Under the pieces are notes generated by a model. It saw only the letters and a program-made list of their open reading frames with translations, was not told where the DNA came from and made no database searches. Below, piece by piece: positions 1 to 7,338 of a DNA stretch of 15,627 nucleotides; within the stretch, counting starts at the first letter, position 1; each line of letters starts with the position of its first letter. Origin of the DNA: Eggerthellaceae bacterium. GTDB lineage: Bacteria > Actinomycetota > Coriobacteriia > Coriobacteriales > Eggerthellaceae. A program made the translations under genes and the position numbers. Location of the stretch: contig CAADXT010000144.1 in the NCBI GenBank assembly GCA_900753095.1, positions 1 through 15,627 on the forward strand, written 5' to 3'.

Positions 1-83
1 CCGGCGAGAACGCGCTGGACACCCTGAAGGTGATCAACGCCATCCAGGAGTCCGCCGAAACCGAGCTTCCCGTTAAGCTTTAA
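1..83 (+). CDS. C-terminal end of an oxidoreductase-like protein (partial)
   Basis: Only the last 26 codons are in the window. The frame starts at base 3 and ends at a TAA at 81-83. The visible peptide begins GENALDTLKVINAIQESAET and ends LPVKL. A closing helix of the type 'ALDTLKVINAIQESAET' followed by 'xPVKL' is typical of the end of Gfo/Idh/MocA-family NAD(P)-dependent dehydrogenases (inositol or sugar dehydrogenase type), but the stretch is too short to be sure. It is followed by a strong terminator, so it is a separate transcription unit from the downstream dehydrogenase. That the frame is coding is likely; the family is a guess from the tail alone. Confidence 0.5.
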   Translation, partial: GENALDTLKVINAIQESAETELPVKL

Positions 84-127
84 GCCCTCTCTCTGTAGTG
101 TTCCGCAACTCCTAGCGGGCACGATGA

Positions 128-178
128 TTCCTTCCGGGCTGCCCCTAACAGCCCGGAAGGAACCTTTCTCTCTTTTTA
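128..178 (+). terminator. Rho-independent terminator after the partial gene
   Basis: A perfect 13-bp stem (128-140 pairing with 150-162, core TTCCGGGCT/AGCCCGGAA) with a 9-nt loop is followed by a pyrimidine-rich tail ending in TTTTT at 173-177. It separates the upstream gene from the dehydrogenase at 289. Confidence 0.85.
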
Positions 179-233
179 ATTCACTTCATTACCTCCGGGG
201 CAGCCCCAACCGCCCCAATCAATTGCTTGCTCC

Positions 234-267
234 AAGGTGGCGGGCACTGCACGAAGCCTGCCACCTT
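234..267 (+). promoter_or_regulatory. Inverted repeat in the leader of the dehydrogenase gene
   Basis: AAGGTGGCGGG at 234-244 pairs with CCTGCCACCTT at 257-267 (10 Watson-Crick pairs plus one G-U) around a 12-nt loop. It ends 21 bases before the ATG at 289 and just before the ribosome site GAAAGGA (275-281). It could be an operator or a leader hairpin. There is no T-run, so it is not a standard terminator. No clear promoter was recognised between 179 and 288. Confidence 0.3.
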
Positions 268-288
268 ACCTCCTGAAAGGATATTGTC

Positions 289-1155
289 ATGGGAATCGAC
301 ATCAACATCTCCGGTGCAACCAAGCTCGTTGGCCTTGTAGGCTCTCCTGTTGAGCATTCTATGTCTCCGGTAATGCACACCGACTCGTTCCAGAAGATGG
401 GCGTAAACGCGGTATACACGGCATTCGACGTAACTCCCGATAAGCTCGAGGACGTTGTTAAAGGTTTGGCCGAAATGGGCGCTGTTGGCTACAACGTGAC
501 CATGCCTTGCAAGACCGCTGTTGGTCAGTATCTTGACGAGCTGAGCCCTGCGGCAGAGCTCATGGGCGCGGTTAACACGGTTGTTATCAAAGACGGAAAG
601 TCTATTGGCCATAACACCGATGGCGCTGGTTTCGTGGAGAATCTCCGCCACCATGGTTTTGAGCCTGAAGGCAAGGTTGTTACCATCGTTGGTGCTGGTG
701 GTGCAGGTTCAGCAATCTTCACCCAGCTCGCTCTTGACGGCGTTGCCTGTGTAAATGTTTTCAACCGCAAGGACGATTTCTGGGCATCTACTCGCGAGCG
801 TGTTGTCGACCTTTCCCGCAAGACGGGTGTTCCCATGGTTTTGAACGACCTTGAGAACAAGGAGCAGCTTGCTCGTGCGGTAAAGAACTCTCAGCTGTTC
901 ATCAACGCAACGCGTGTCGGTATGCCTCCTCTGGAAAATGAGTGCACCATTGATGAGGATATGCTCCATGAGGACCTGTTTGTAGCTGATACGATTTACG
1001 ACCCTCGCGAAACCAAACTCATTCAGATGGCGAAGGCCCATGGCTTGGAAACTGCTCCCGGCATCGAGATGCTGCTTCAGCAGGCGGCTTTGGGCGAGAA
1101 AATCTGGTTCGACATCGAGATGCCGTGCGACTACATCGAAGAGAAATATTTCTAA
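289..1155 (+). CDS. aroE: Quinate/shikimate dehydrogenase (AroE family, YdiB type)
   Basis: 288 residues, cytosolic. It should interconvert shikimate/3-dehydroshikimate and possibly quinate/3-dehydroquinate with NAD(P)H. The substrate loop GSPVEHSMSP is at 18-27. The catalytic pair of the family is intact: Lys75 in NVTMPCK (69-75) and Asp111 in NTDG (109-112). The nucleotide-binding loop GAGGAGSA is at 135-142. After it comes NRKDDF (159-164), the form seen in E. coli YdiB (NRRDEF), rather than the NRT of strictly NADP-dependent AroE. The C-terminal GIEMLLQQ (258-265) and a total length equal to YdiB also fit. The ATG at 289 follows GAAAGGA with a 7-nt spacer. The gene stands alone between two terminators and beside a LysR gene, not in an aro operon. 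I infer a catabolic or salvage role, with biosynthetic AroE as the alternative. Confidence 0.9.
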   Translation: MGIDINISGATKLVGLVGSPVEHSMSPVMHTDSFQKMGVNAVYTAFDVTPDKLEDVVKGLAEMGAVGYNVTMPCKTAVGQYLDELSPAAELMGAVNTVVIKDGKSIGHNTDGAGFVENLRHHGFEPEGKVVTIVGAGGAGSAIFTQLALDGVACVNVFNRKDDFWASTRERVVDLSRKTGVPMVLNDLENKEQLARAVKNSQLFINATRVGMPPLENECTIDEDMLHEDLFVADTIYDPRETKLIQMAKAHGLETAPGIEMLLQQAALGEKIWFDIEMPCDYIEEKYF

Positions 1156-1182
1156 GCTAAAGCTAGCTATTTCATTCCTTCG

Positions 1183-1221
1183 AATAAACCCCGGTGTCTG
1201 GGACACTGGGGTTTATTTTTG
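1183..1221 (+). terminator. Rho-independent terminator after the shikimate/quinate dehydrogenase
   Basis: A 16-bp stem with one G-U pair (1183-1198 with 1202-1217; core AAACCCC/GGGGTTT) and a 3-nt loop ends in a T-rich tail through 1220. It closes the dehydrogenase transcript before the LysR promoter. Confidence 0.85.
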
Positions 1222-1271
1222 GCCAGTGACCACCGTTTATTAGCGTTGGAAATCAATTTACTGATAGATCA

Positions 1272-1299
1272 TTCAGATAAGTTTTAGATAACTTACAAT
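1272..1299 (+). promoter_or_regulatory. LysR gene promoter with an operator-like inverted repeat in the spacer
   Basis: A plausible -10 TACAAT (1294-1299) lies 16 bp after a weaker -35 TTCAGA (1272-1277). The spacer is filled by the inverted repeat TAAGTT-N6-AACTTA (1278-1295), which also contains a T-N11-A arrangement (T1283, A1295). LysR-type proteins classically bind such sites and often repress their own gene, so autoregulation is the natural reading. The promoter assignment is by eye; the inverted repeat is exact. Confidence 0.5.
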
Positions 1300-1342
1300 C
1301 AACGTTAAGAAAATCAAAGTTAAGCCACAAGGAGACTTCCAG

Positions 1343-2299
1343 ATGAGGCTTGATTATCTACGTTATTTCGATCATTTGGCTGAGGTGCTGAACTACACTC
1401 GTGCGGCAGAAGACCTCTATATCGCTCAACCAACGCTTTCCGTTGCCATTAAGCGCATGGAAAAGGAGCTCGGCATCAAGCTGTTCCAGCGTAGCGAAGG
1501 CTCAACGCGCATTGAGCTCACCGAGATGGGGAAGGCCTACCATGAGTATGTTGCGCTTGCTTTGAAAGATTTGGACAAGGGGCTGCGTATTGCACGTGAA
1601 ATCCAAGGCGAGATGAATTCATCGGTTCGCGTGGGGACCATTTATGCCATGCAGGGCCGATTCTGGTCGGAGGCTATTGAGTCGTTCGTTTCTTCGTACC
1701 AGAGCAAGCCCAAGATTGCTATTGAACAGGCCCTTTCGCCAGAGCTTACCCAGCGCTTGCGTAAAGGGGATATCGATGTGGCGTTCGCGTCTCGCGTGGA
1801 GGGGTCTGAGGACTTTAACCATGTGCTGGTGTGGTCTCAGCCGTTGGTTTTGGGAGTGCACAAAGACAGCCCGCTCGCCAAACGCAAATCAGTTAACCTT
1901 TCCGACTTGATGAATAGGGAAGTGCTTACATATAGCACGGCGTCTCCCACCAATCCGTCTATCAACGAGCATTTGCCCCTGGACAAGATGAACTTGCGTC
2001 GTGAGTTTGCTGACGAGATCACCATGTGCTCGCTCGTTTCTTCCAGCAAGGAAAAGATGGCCTTGTTCTGCTATTCCTTCCTAGTTTCGGCTTTTCAGGA
2101 TGTGGTCTGCTTGCGGGTTAACGACCTTCCTGTGGATTTTCATAAGGTGTATTTGATCAGTCGCAGGGAAACTCACCCGAAGGTTGTGGATGACTTCATC
2201 GATTTCATGAGCGCTTATCGATTCCCCAATATCATGCTCGGGGGGGGGGCAATAATTAGCCCTTTCCGCGCTTGGCCAGAAAGCTTTCAAGCTGCCTAG
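1343..2299 (+). CDS. LysR-type transcriptional regulator
   Basis: 318 residues. The N-terminal winged helix-turn-helix is clear: residues 18-37 (YTRAAEDLYIAQPTLSVAIK) match the LysR signature, followed by the linker helix and an effector-binding domain from about residue 92. A good AAGGAG site (1329-1334) stands 8 bases before the ATG. It follows the shikimate/quinate dehydrogenase and precedes the CoA-transferase, both on the same strand, so either may be its target; the effector is unknown. Near the end, codons 300-302 are three GGG codons in a run of ten G (2240-2249). The last 16 residues after that run look less LysR-like than the rest and depend on the exact number of G bases. With 9 or 8 G the protein would stop within two codons, at about 303-304 residues, close to the usual family length. 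Confidence 0.92.
   Translation: MRLDYLRYFDHLAEVLNYTRAAEDLYIAQPTLSVAIKRMEKELGIKLFQRSEGSTRIELTEMGKAYHEYVALALKDLDKGLRIAREIQGEMNSSVRVGTIYAMQGRFWSEAIESFVSSYQSKPKIAIEQALSPELTQRLRKGDIDVAFASRVEGSEDFNHVLVWSQPLVLGVHKDSPLAKRKSVNLSDLMNREVLTYSTASPTNPSINEHLPLDKMNLRREFADEITMCSLVSSSKEKMALFCYSFLVSAFQDVVCLRVNDLPVDFHKVYLISRRETHPKVVDDFIDFMSAYRFPNIMLGGGAIISPFRAWPESFQAA
2240..2249 (+). repeat. Poly-G tract (10 G) inside the LysR gene
   Basis: Ten consecutive G bases encode Gly300-Gly302 and the first base of codon 303. A change of one base moves the reading frame and replaces the 16-residue tail by an almost immediate stop. Such runs are prone to slipped-strand mispairing and also to sequencing error. Confidence 0.95.
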
Positions 2300-2348
2300 T
2301 CCAACACCTATAACCGTTTGCGGTCGTATAGCGCCGCTCGGGTTTCTG

Positions 2349-2383
2349 GCCCCGTTTGCTGGTTGCAGCAGACGGGGCTTTTA
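2349..2383 (+). terminator. Rho-independent terminator after LysR
   Basis: A 12-bp stem with one G-U pair (GCCCCGTTTGCT at 2349-2360 with AGCAGACGGGGC at 2367-2378), a 6-nt loop and a short T-run (2379-2382). Confidence 0.75.
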
Positions 2384-2680
2384 TGTCGGCAAACGGCGTT
2401 TTCAGTGGTCATTGTTTCCGGTTTGATGGGCACAGGTGGGCAATTTCGCCTCAGATGACCGATATTCGGTGGAAATCGAGGGCTTTTTCTGGGTAAAATC
2501 GCAGCTTTTCGCAAAAAAATACCCAATCCCGAATTACTGACCGTCCCAACCGGAACGCATGATGCCGATACTTAATTAAGTAATGTAGTTTGCCTTGAAC
2601 GCAAGGATGCGCAACCTGGTTGCTCGTCCTCGCTAAAGGCAAATTTCATGGTTTGTCATAATGGAAGGAGAACAGTCTGT
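2384..2680 (+). other. Non-coding region upstream of the CoA-transferase
   Basis: About 300 bases with no supportable gene. It holds a perfect 14-bp palindrome (2569-2582, listed separately), a smaller one, ACCGATATTCGGT (2457-2469), and a spaced inverted repeat TGGGTA/TACCCA (2490-2495 and 2520-2525). An ATG at 2648 is in frame with the CoA-transferase but has no good ribosome site and adds 11 unlikely residues. I see no convincing -35/-10 pair. Confidence 0.6.
2569..2582 (+). promoter_or_regulatory. Perfect 14-bp palindrome, candidate operator of the CoA-transferase gene
   Basis: TACTTAATTAAGTA is fully self-complementary and lies 98 bases before the CoA-transferase start. Its half-site TAAGT also forms the inverted repeat in the LysR promoter (1278-1295), but in the opposite orientation. 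This makes the adjacent LysR protein a possible binder (inference). Confidence 0.4.
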
Positions 2681-3994
2681 ATGTCCACTACAGATAAACT
2701 CAACGGCTTCGGCCCTCTCGCAGGCGTCAAGATCGTAGAGCTCTGCGAATGGGTTGCCGCTCCTGCTGCAGTACGCTGCCTGTCTGAAATGGGCGCTACC
2801 GTCATCAAGACCGAGCCCCTGCACGGCGATGCTCAGCGTACCCAGGGCCCTGGCTTCGGTTGCGAAAAGAACGACTACGAAGATCCTACGTTCGACCTGA
2901 ACAACACCAACAAGGACCTGGTTGCCATCAACCTCAAGGACGAGGACGGCATGAAGTTCATGAAGAAGCTTCTCGCTGATGCCGACGTTTTTGTTGTTAA
3001 CCTGCGCGACAAGGCTCTGAAGAAGCTCGGCCTCGACTGGGAAACCCTGCATGCTGAGTTCCCTCACCTGATCTGGGCTCAGATGCGCGGCTACGGCGAG
3101 TTCGGCGCTGAGAAGGATTCTCCTGGTTATGACGCAGTTTGCTGGGCTGCTCGTGGCGGCGTTGCCAACGTTTTCCGTGAGAAGGGCCAGTCTCCTGCAA
3201 TCGCACCTCAGGCATTCGGCGACAACAACGCTGCATGCATGCTGGCTGGCGGCATCTGCGCTGCTCTGTTCAACCGCACCCGCACCGGCGTGGGCGATAA
3301 GGTTGTAACCAACCTCTATGCTGCTGCAATCTTCGCATCTGACATCGGCATTTGCGCTCAGCAGTTCGGCGCTGACTATCCTAAGTCCCGCATCGACGTT
3401 CCCAACCCCTTCAACAACACCTATTGCACCTCCGACGACAAGTGGATCTACATCTGCATGCCTCAGTACGACAAGTACTACGCCATGATGATGAAGCTCT
3501 TCGGCCGTGAGGATCAGATCGACAACGTTGATACCCGCGACCTTTCGCACCTCAAGGCTTCCGGCAAGAACAAGGAAGTTATCGGTTGGCTCGAAGAGGC
3601 ATTCGCAAAGCAGCCGTTCGATTACTGGATGGAGCAGTTCCGCGAGAACCAGGTACCTGCTCAGAAGCTGTTCCGCTTCCCCGATATCCTGCGCGACGAC
3701 GAGGCTTACATCAACGACTCCCTGCGTACGGTTGAGTACGACGAGTGGGGCAAGCATGCTCTGCCTATGACTCCTCTCCGCTTCGAGTCTGCTGGCGATC
3801 CCCCGGTTATCCTTGCTAAGCCTGTTGGCTACCACACCAAGGAAATCATGGAGAAGTACGGCTACACTCCTGAAGAGATTGCCGCTATCGAGGACAAGGG
3901 TGGCGTAGGCGTATACCACGGCGAGCCCATCCCCGACACCATCTTCAAGTCCAAGCGCCAGGAGGCCGGCGAGGCTCCCTGCACTTGGGAATAA
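2681..3994 (+). CDS. Family III CoA-transferase (CaiB/BaiF superfamily, FldA/HadA-like)
   Basis: 437 residues, cytosolic. It should move CoA from an acyl-CoA donor to a carboxylic acid. The N-terminal LAGVKIVELCEWVAAPAA (13-30) and the GATVIKTEP block (38-46) are family hallmarks. The catalytic Asp that forms the acyl anhydride is Asp151 in PGYDAV, followed by the usual ARGG. From memory, several blocks fit the Clostridium FldA (phenyllactate) and HadA branch better than CaiB itself: the Asn/Asp-rich DLNNTNKD around residue 75, PNPFNNTY, and CMPQYDKYY followed by GRED. The start at 2681 follows GGAAGGAG (2663-2670). No 2-hydroxyacyl-CoA dehydratase (FldBC-like) gene is beside it, so its substrate may differ from FldA. 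Codons are strongly biased (AAC, AAG, TTC, CCT/CCC), suggesting high expression. It is a single-gene unit with its own terminator. Confidence 0.9.
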   Translation: MSTTDKLNGFGPLAGVKIVELCEWVAAPAAVRCLSEMGATVIKTEPLHGDAQRTQGPGFGCEKNDYEDPTFDLNNTNKDLVAINLKDEDGMKFMKKLLADADVFVVNLRDKALKKLGLDWETLHAEFPHLIWAQMRGYGEFGAEKDSPGYDAVCWAARGGVANVFREKGQSPAIAPQAFGDNNAACMLAGGICAALFNRTRTGVGDKVVTNLYAAAIFASDIGICAQQFGADYPKSRIDVPNPFNNTYCTSDDKWIYICMPQYDKYYAMMMKLFGREDQIDNVDTRDLSHLKASGKNKEVIGWLEEAFAKQPFDYWMEQFRENQVPAQKLFRFPDILRDDEAYINDSLRTVEYDEWGKHALPMTPLRFESAGDPPVILAKPVGYHTKEIMEKYGYTPEEIAAIEDKGGVGVYHGEPIPDTIFKSKRQEAGEAPCTWE

Positions 3995-4021
3995 GCAGCT
4001 ACAGTCAGTTTGCTTCTTTTC

Positions 4022-4055
4022 GAAAGGTCACCTTCGGGTGGCCTTTCTTTTTTGC
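4022..4055 (+). terminator. Rho-independent terminator after the CoA-transferase
   Basis: An 11-bp stem with one G-U pair (4022-4032 with 4037-4047) closed by a TTCG tetraloop (4033-4036), followed by a run of T. Confidence 0.9.
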
Positions 4056-4093
4056 CCTGTGTCAAAAATGTGATTGAGCTTTCTTCTTAAACA

Positions 4094-4149
4094 AGTCCGA
4101 ATACGGACTACTATATACTGGTTTTAGCAAGATAGTCCGACATCGGACG
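4094..4149 (+). promoter_or_regulatory. MarR promoter with two matching operators
   Basis: Two copies of the inverted repeat AGTCCG-N4-CGGAC(T/G) lie at 4094-4109 and 4134-4149, with centres 40 bp apart (about four helical turns, same face). A -10 box TATACT (4114-4119) sits between them; the -35 region would overlap the first copy and no good consensus is visible there. The second copy ends 11 bases before the MarR start. This is the expected layout for autorepression by the MarR protein and for control of the co-transcribed exporter. Both repeats are read directly from the sequence; the binder is inferred. Confidence 0.8.
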
Positions 4150-4160
4150 AAAGGAGCAGT

Positions 4161-4664
4161 ATGAGCAAAGAGCATGATGCTGGGGCTAAGAGCGAGGTAG
4201 GGGCCTTTGACTTCCTTATGCCGCTTTTTACTCAGTGCGACAAGATCTACTCCGATATGGCCAAACGTCACAGTGAATCGTATATGGGCATGTGGGTCCT
4301 CGAGGAAATAGGTGAACACCCTGAAGGGGTAACGCAGAAGCATCTGTGCGAGGCGCTGCATTCGCCTAAGCAAACGGTGAATTCGCTTGTCTCTGCGCAC
4401 GTGCGAAGGGGCCTGGTGGAAACGAAGCCCAACAGCCGCGATGGCAGGAGCAAGCTCCATGTGCTCACCGAAGAGGGCAAAGCGAAGTTCGATGCCATAC
4501 GCAGCGATGAGGAGGCCCTTGAAGCTTACTCGCTTGAGGGTGTAAGCGAAGAGGAACTTGCCTTGGTCCGCCGTATCCTTACCGACGTTACCAATCGATT
4601 TGCCGAGGGCGTGGCAAAACTTGATGCTGGCGAATCGTTGGCAGAAGGCGAGGCGCAAGCATGA
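4161..4664 (+). CDS. MarR-family transcriptional regulator
   Basis: 167 residues. The winged helix-turn-helix spans about 40-105: VTQKHLCEALHSPKQTVNSL (57-76) carries the recognition helix, and the wing has the typical charged loop SRDGRSK (92-98) followed by LTEEG. Dimerisation helices flank it at both ends. The ribosome site AAAGGAG is just before the ATG. Its stop codon overlaps the start of the MFS exporter gene (ATGA), so the two are co-transcribed and translationally coupled. The paired operators upstream point to ligand-released repression of this two-gene unit, as in many MarR/efflux pairs. The inducing compound cannot be told. The C-terminal tail is Glu/Ala-rich and probably disordered. 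Confidence 0.93.
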   Translation: MSKEHDAGAKSEVGAFDFLMPLFTQCDKIYSDMAKRHSESYMGMWVLEEIGEHPEGVTQKHLCEALHSPKQTVNSLVSAHVRRGLVETKPNSRDGRSKLHVLTEEGKAKFDAIRSDEEALEAYSLEGVSEEELALVRRILTDVTNRFAEGVAKLDAGESLAEGEAQA

Positions 4665-6220
4665 TGAGCATCGAAAACGGTTCCTCGGCATCGCCCTTGG
4701 CGCACGAGCCTTCCCGACGTACGGTTGTTGCGGTGTTCGTTGCCTTGATGGTTGTCATGGTGGCGGGCTCGCTCGACCAAACCATCGTCTCAACGGCGCT
4801 TCCCACCATTGCCGGAGACTTGGACGACATGAGCCACCTGCTGTGGATCACCACGGCTTACGTGCTGGCCTGCACCATCACCATGCCGATATACGGCAAG
4901 CTGGGCGACATGGTCGGCAGAAAGAGCCTGTTCGTAGGAGCCCTGCTTCTGTTCCTCGTTGGTTCGGTGATGTGCGGCGCGGCTGACACGATGGCTGTGA
5001 TGATTGCTGGCCGTGCGGTGGCCGGTCTTGGCGATGGCGGCTTGATGGTGCTTTCTCAGGCCATCGTAGCCGATGTGGTTCCTGCAAGGAAACGTGCCCT
5101 GTACTTGAACATTATGGGTGTGGGCTGGGCTTTGCCCATGTTGGTAGGTCCGCTTCTGGGCGGTTTGTTCACCGATGTTTTGGGCTGGCGCTGGTGCTTC
5201 TGGATCAACATCCCGCTCACCTTGTTCGCAATCGTAGTCTCTGCGGCGTTGCTGCCGGCTTATCGAAAGCGTGGTTCGTTGGCCGACTTCGACATCTGGG
5301 GCATGGCTTTTATCGCAGCAGCGGTATGCACCTTAACGCTGGCGACCTCTTGGGGCGGCGTCGAATACGACTGGAACAGCCCCGTTATCATCGGCTTGTT
5401 GGCAGCTACTGCTGTTCTGGCGGCTCTTTTCGCGCTTGCTGAAAGCAAGGCAAAGCAGCCTTTGATGCCGTTGTTCCTGTTCAAGAACAGGAACTTCGTG
5501 CTTACCACGGTGGGCGGTTTCATCGTGCTCTTCGCAACGATGGCGGCAATGTCGTATCTGCCCACCTACTTCCAGATTGCCCATGGTCTCAGCGCTACGG
5601 CGGCGGGCTACATGGAAGTGCCCATGAGCATCGCTTATTTGGTTGCCTCGCTTATTTCGGGCGTGCTCATCAGCAAGAGCGGGCGTTACAAGAAGCTTAT
5701 GGCGGTGAGCTTCGTGATAGCCACGGTTGGCACGGTGTTCATTGCAACGCTTACGGCCGATACCTCGGTGGTACTTGCAGGGCTGTACCTTGCCATCATG
5801 GGCTTCGGCATGGGCTTGAGCTTCGAGGTCCTGGTCTTGATCGTTCAAAACGAGTTCCCCGCTAGCATGGTTGGTGTTGCGACGGGTGCGTCTAACTTCT
5901 TCCGCGAGATAGGCACCACGCTGGGAGCTTCGGTTGCCGGCGCGATTTTCACGGCGAACCTTTCATCGCAGCTTGCCGAGAAGCTTGGCGAATTTGGCGG
6001 TGTTGCCTCGCTGGGGTTTGACGTGAACTCCCTTACGCCGGCCCTGGTGCGCATGCTGCCCGATACAATGCAGCATGCGGTAGCGGTTGCGTACAACGAT
6101 GCTCTGATGCCGGTGTTCTTGCTCATGATTCCCATGACCATCGGGGCAGGGCTGTGCATGATGGGGCTCAAGGAAAAGCCCTTGGCCAAATCGCTGAGCG
6201 AGCAGGGAGGCGCTGAATAG
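4661..6220 (+). CDS. MFS multidrug exporter, DHA2 (EmrB/QacA) family
   Basis: 519 residues from the ATG at 4661 that overlaps the MarR stop; an ATG at 4664 is nearly as good. It is an inner-membrane drug:H+ antiporter with about 14 hydrophobic segments. Motifs in order: D1-like LDQTIVSTALP (38-48, with Asp39 in the membrane), motif A GKLGDMVGRK (79-88), and motif C-like GVGWALPMLVGPLLGG (153-168), which marks drug/H+ antiporters. Length and helix count fit the 14-TM DHA2 family rather than the 12-TM DHA1 family. Linkage to MarR suggests export of the compound that releases the repressor, which may be an antimicrobial or an aromatic/bile-type acid. Substrate unknown. Confidence 0.93.
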   Translation: MMSIENGSSASPLAHEPSRRTVVAVFVALMVVMVAGSLDQTIVSTALPTIAGDLDDMSHLLWITTAYVLACTITMPIYGKLGDMVGRKSLFVGALLLFLVGSVMCGAADTMAVMIAGRAVAGLGDGGLMVLSQAIVADVVPARKRALYLNIMGVGWALPMLVGPLLGGLFTDVLGWRWCFWINIPLTLFAIVVSAALLPAYRKRGSLADFDIWGMAFIAAAVCTLTLATSWGGVEYDWNSPVIIGLLAATAVLAALFALAESKAKQPLMPLFLFKNRNFVLTTVGGFIVLFATMAAMSYLPTYFQIAHGLSATAAGYMEVPMSIAYLVASLISGVLISKSGRYKKLMAVSFVIATVGTVFIATLTADTSVVLAGLYLAIMGFGMGLSFEVLVLIVQNEFPASMVGVATGASNFFREIGTTLGASVAGAIFTANLSSQLAEKLGEFGGVASLGFDVNSLTPALVRMLPDTMQHAVAVAYNDALMPVFLLMIPMTIGAGLCMMGLKEKPLAKSLSEQGGAE

Positions 6221-6236
6221 GTCGGCCCTGCAATGC

Positions 6237-6275
6237 TGCCCTGGTGAAGTGCCTCTATAGGTCTTTGCCAGGGCA
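6237..6275 (+). terminator. Possible terminator or hairpin after the exporter
   Basis: An 8-bp perfect inverted repeat (TGCCCTGG at 6237-6244, CCAGGGCA at 6268-6275) with a 23-nt loop follows the MFS stop. The T-run after it is poor (TTTCTCT from 6280), so termination here is uncertain. The rest of 6276-6479 shows no gene. Confidence 0.35.
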
Positions 6276-6479
6276 AGCTTTCTCTGCTGCGTGCCATTCA
6301 TTTTCACCGCATAGGCGAAGAGCGTTTTTCGAAAGGTTTTCGCAGCTGCGCAGCCCCCCTTTGCCGTCTGTCCGTGGTTTTGGCTTGCCAACCCGTTATT
6401 ATGTTCAAAAAGGGGATTACTCTTCACGGGCCAGCGCAGGGCGCGGCCTGGCATGAAGTTTGCTTTAAGGAGTGGGTTT

Positions 6480-7163
6480 ATGGATATCAAGCTTAACTAT
6501 CGCGAGCAGGGCGAAGGCTATCCGCTGATTCTTCTGCACGGCAATGGCGAAGATAGCAGCTGCTTCAGGCATCAGCTTGATTACTTCTCGAAGGAATACC
6601 GCGTTATCGCCATCGATACGCGTGGCCAGGGCGAATCGCCGCGTGGCAGCGCTCCGTTCACGTTCGAGCAGTTCGCGCGGGATTTGGAAGACTTCATGGA
6701 TGAGCATGGCATCTTCCGTGCGAACATCTTGGGCTTTTCCGATGGCGGGATCACTGCGCTTATCTTTGCGCTGAAATGCCCTGAGCGCGTGAACAAGCTC
6801 ATCCTCAATGGCGCAAACCTTGACCCGGATGGGGTGGTTGAGCCGCTGCGCATCAAGATCAAGGAAAAGGCGAAGGAAGCCGAGCAGCGTAAAGATGAAA
6901 GCGCCGAAAGCATGCAGCGCTATGAGAACTTGCGCTTGATGGCCGAGCAGCCTTCCATCGACCCGAAGGAGCTTTCCAAGGTCGAGGCTCCTACGTTGGT
7001 TATCGTGGGAACGGAAGATCTGATCGAAGGCGCGCACACGCAGCTGATTTACCGCAGCCTTCCCAACGCAGAGCTGGTGTTCGTGCAGGGCGATCACTTC
7101 ATCGCCTACGACAATCCAGACGCCTTCAACGAGGCAGTAGACAAGTTCCTCAAAGAGTTCTAA
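6480..7163 (+). CDS. Alpha/beta-hydrolase fold protein
   Basis: 227 residues, no signal peptide, cytosolic. The fold's landmarks are present: oxyanion loop HGNGED (20-25), DTRGQGES (46-53), nucleophile elbow GFSDGG with Ser87, acid Asp180 in GTEDLI, and base His206 in GDHF. A charged, lysine/glutamate-rich cap lies at about 121-150. It is therefore a serine hydrolase (esterase, lactonase or C-C hydrolase type); the natural substrate cannot be read from the sequence. The start at 6480 follows TAAGGAG (6466-6472) at 7 nt; an upstream in-frame ATG at 6453 lacks such a site. It is a single-gene unit ended by a strong terminator, with no operon partner. Confidence 0.9.
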   Translation: MDIKLNYREQGEGYPLILLHGNGEDSSCFRHQLDYFSKEYRVIAIDTRGQGESPRGSAPFTFEQFARDLEDFMDEHGIFRANILGFSDGGITALIFALKCPERVNKLILNGANLDPDGVVEPLRIKIKEKAKEAEQRKDESAESMQRYENLRLMAEQPSIDPKELSKVEAPTLVIVGTEDLIEGAHTQLIYRSLPNAELVFVQGDHFIAYDNPDAFNEAVDKFLKEF

Positions 7164-7169
7164 TCCATC

Positions 7170-7198
7170 AAAGGCCGTTTTGCGGCCTTTCTTTTTTG
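7170..7198 (+). terminator. Rho-independent terminator after the hydrolase
   Basis: A perfect 8-bp stem AAAGGCCG/CGGCCTTT (7170-7177, 7183-7190) with a 5-nt loop and a tail CTTTTTTG. Confidence 0.9.
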
Positions 7199-7283
7199 CT
7201 CTCTTTCTTGGGCTTATTAACGGTTTTGGCTGATTCTCCAATTTGCTTAAAACGCTAATAAATTTGCCAGTAAACCACATTTG

Positions 7284-7289
7284 TACAAT
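7284..7289 (+). promoter_or_regulatory. Possible -10 box of the CapA-like gene
   Basis: TACAAT at 7284-7289 is a good -10 match 50 bases before the start codon, after the hydrolase terminator. The best -35-like sequence, TTGCCA (7264-7269), is only 14 bp away, so the promoter call is weak. Confidence 0.3.
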
Positions 7290-7338
7290 AAAGCCAGCAT
7301 GGAAATGCCTTTTCAGAGCTTTGGGGAAAGGGGAAGCT

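Noticed and set aside
2633..3919. 428-codon open frame on the minus strand
   Set aside because: It is antisense to the CoA-transferase, for the same reason: biased codons on the true strand leave the antisense frame open. It has no motifs.
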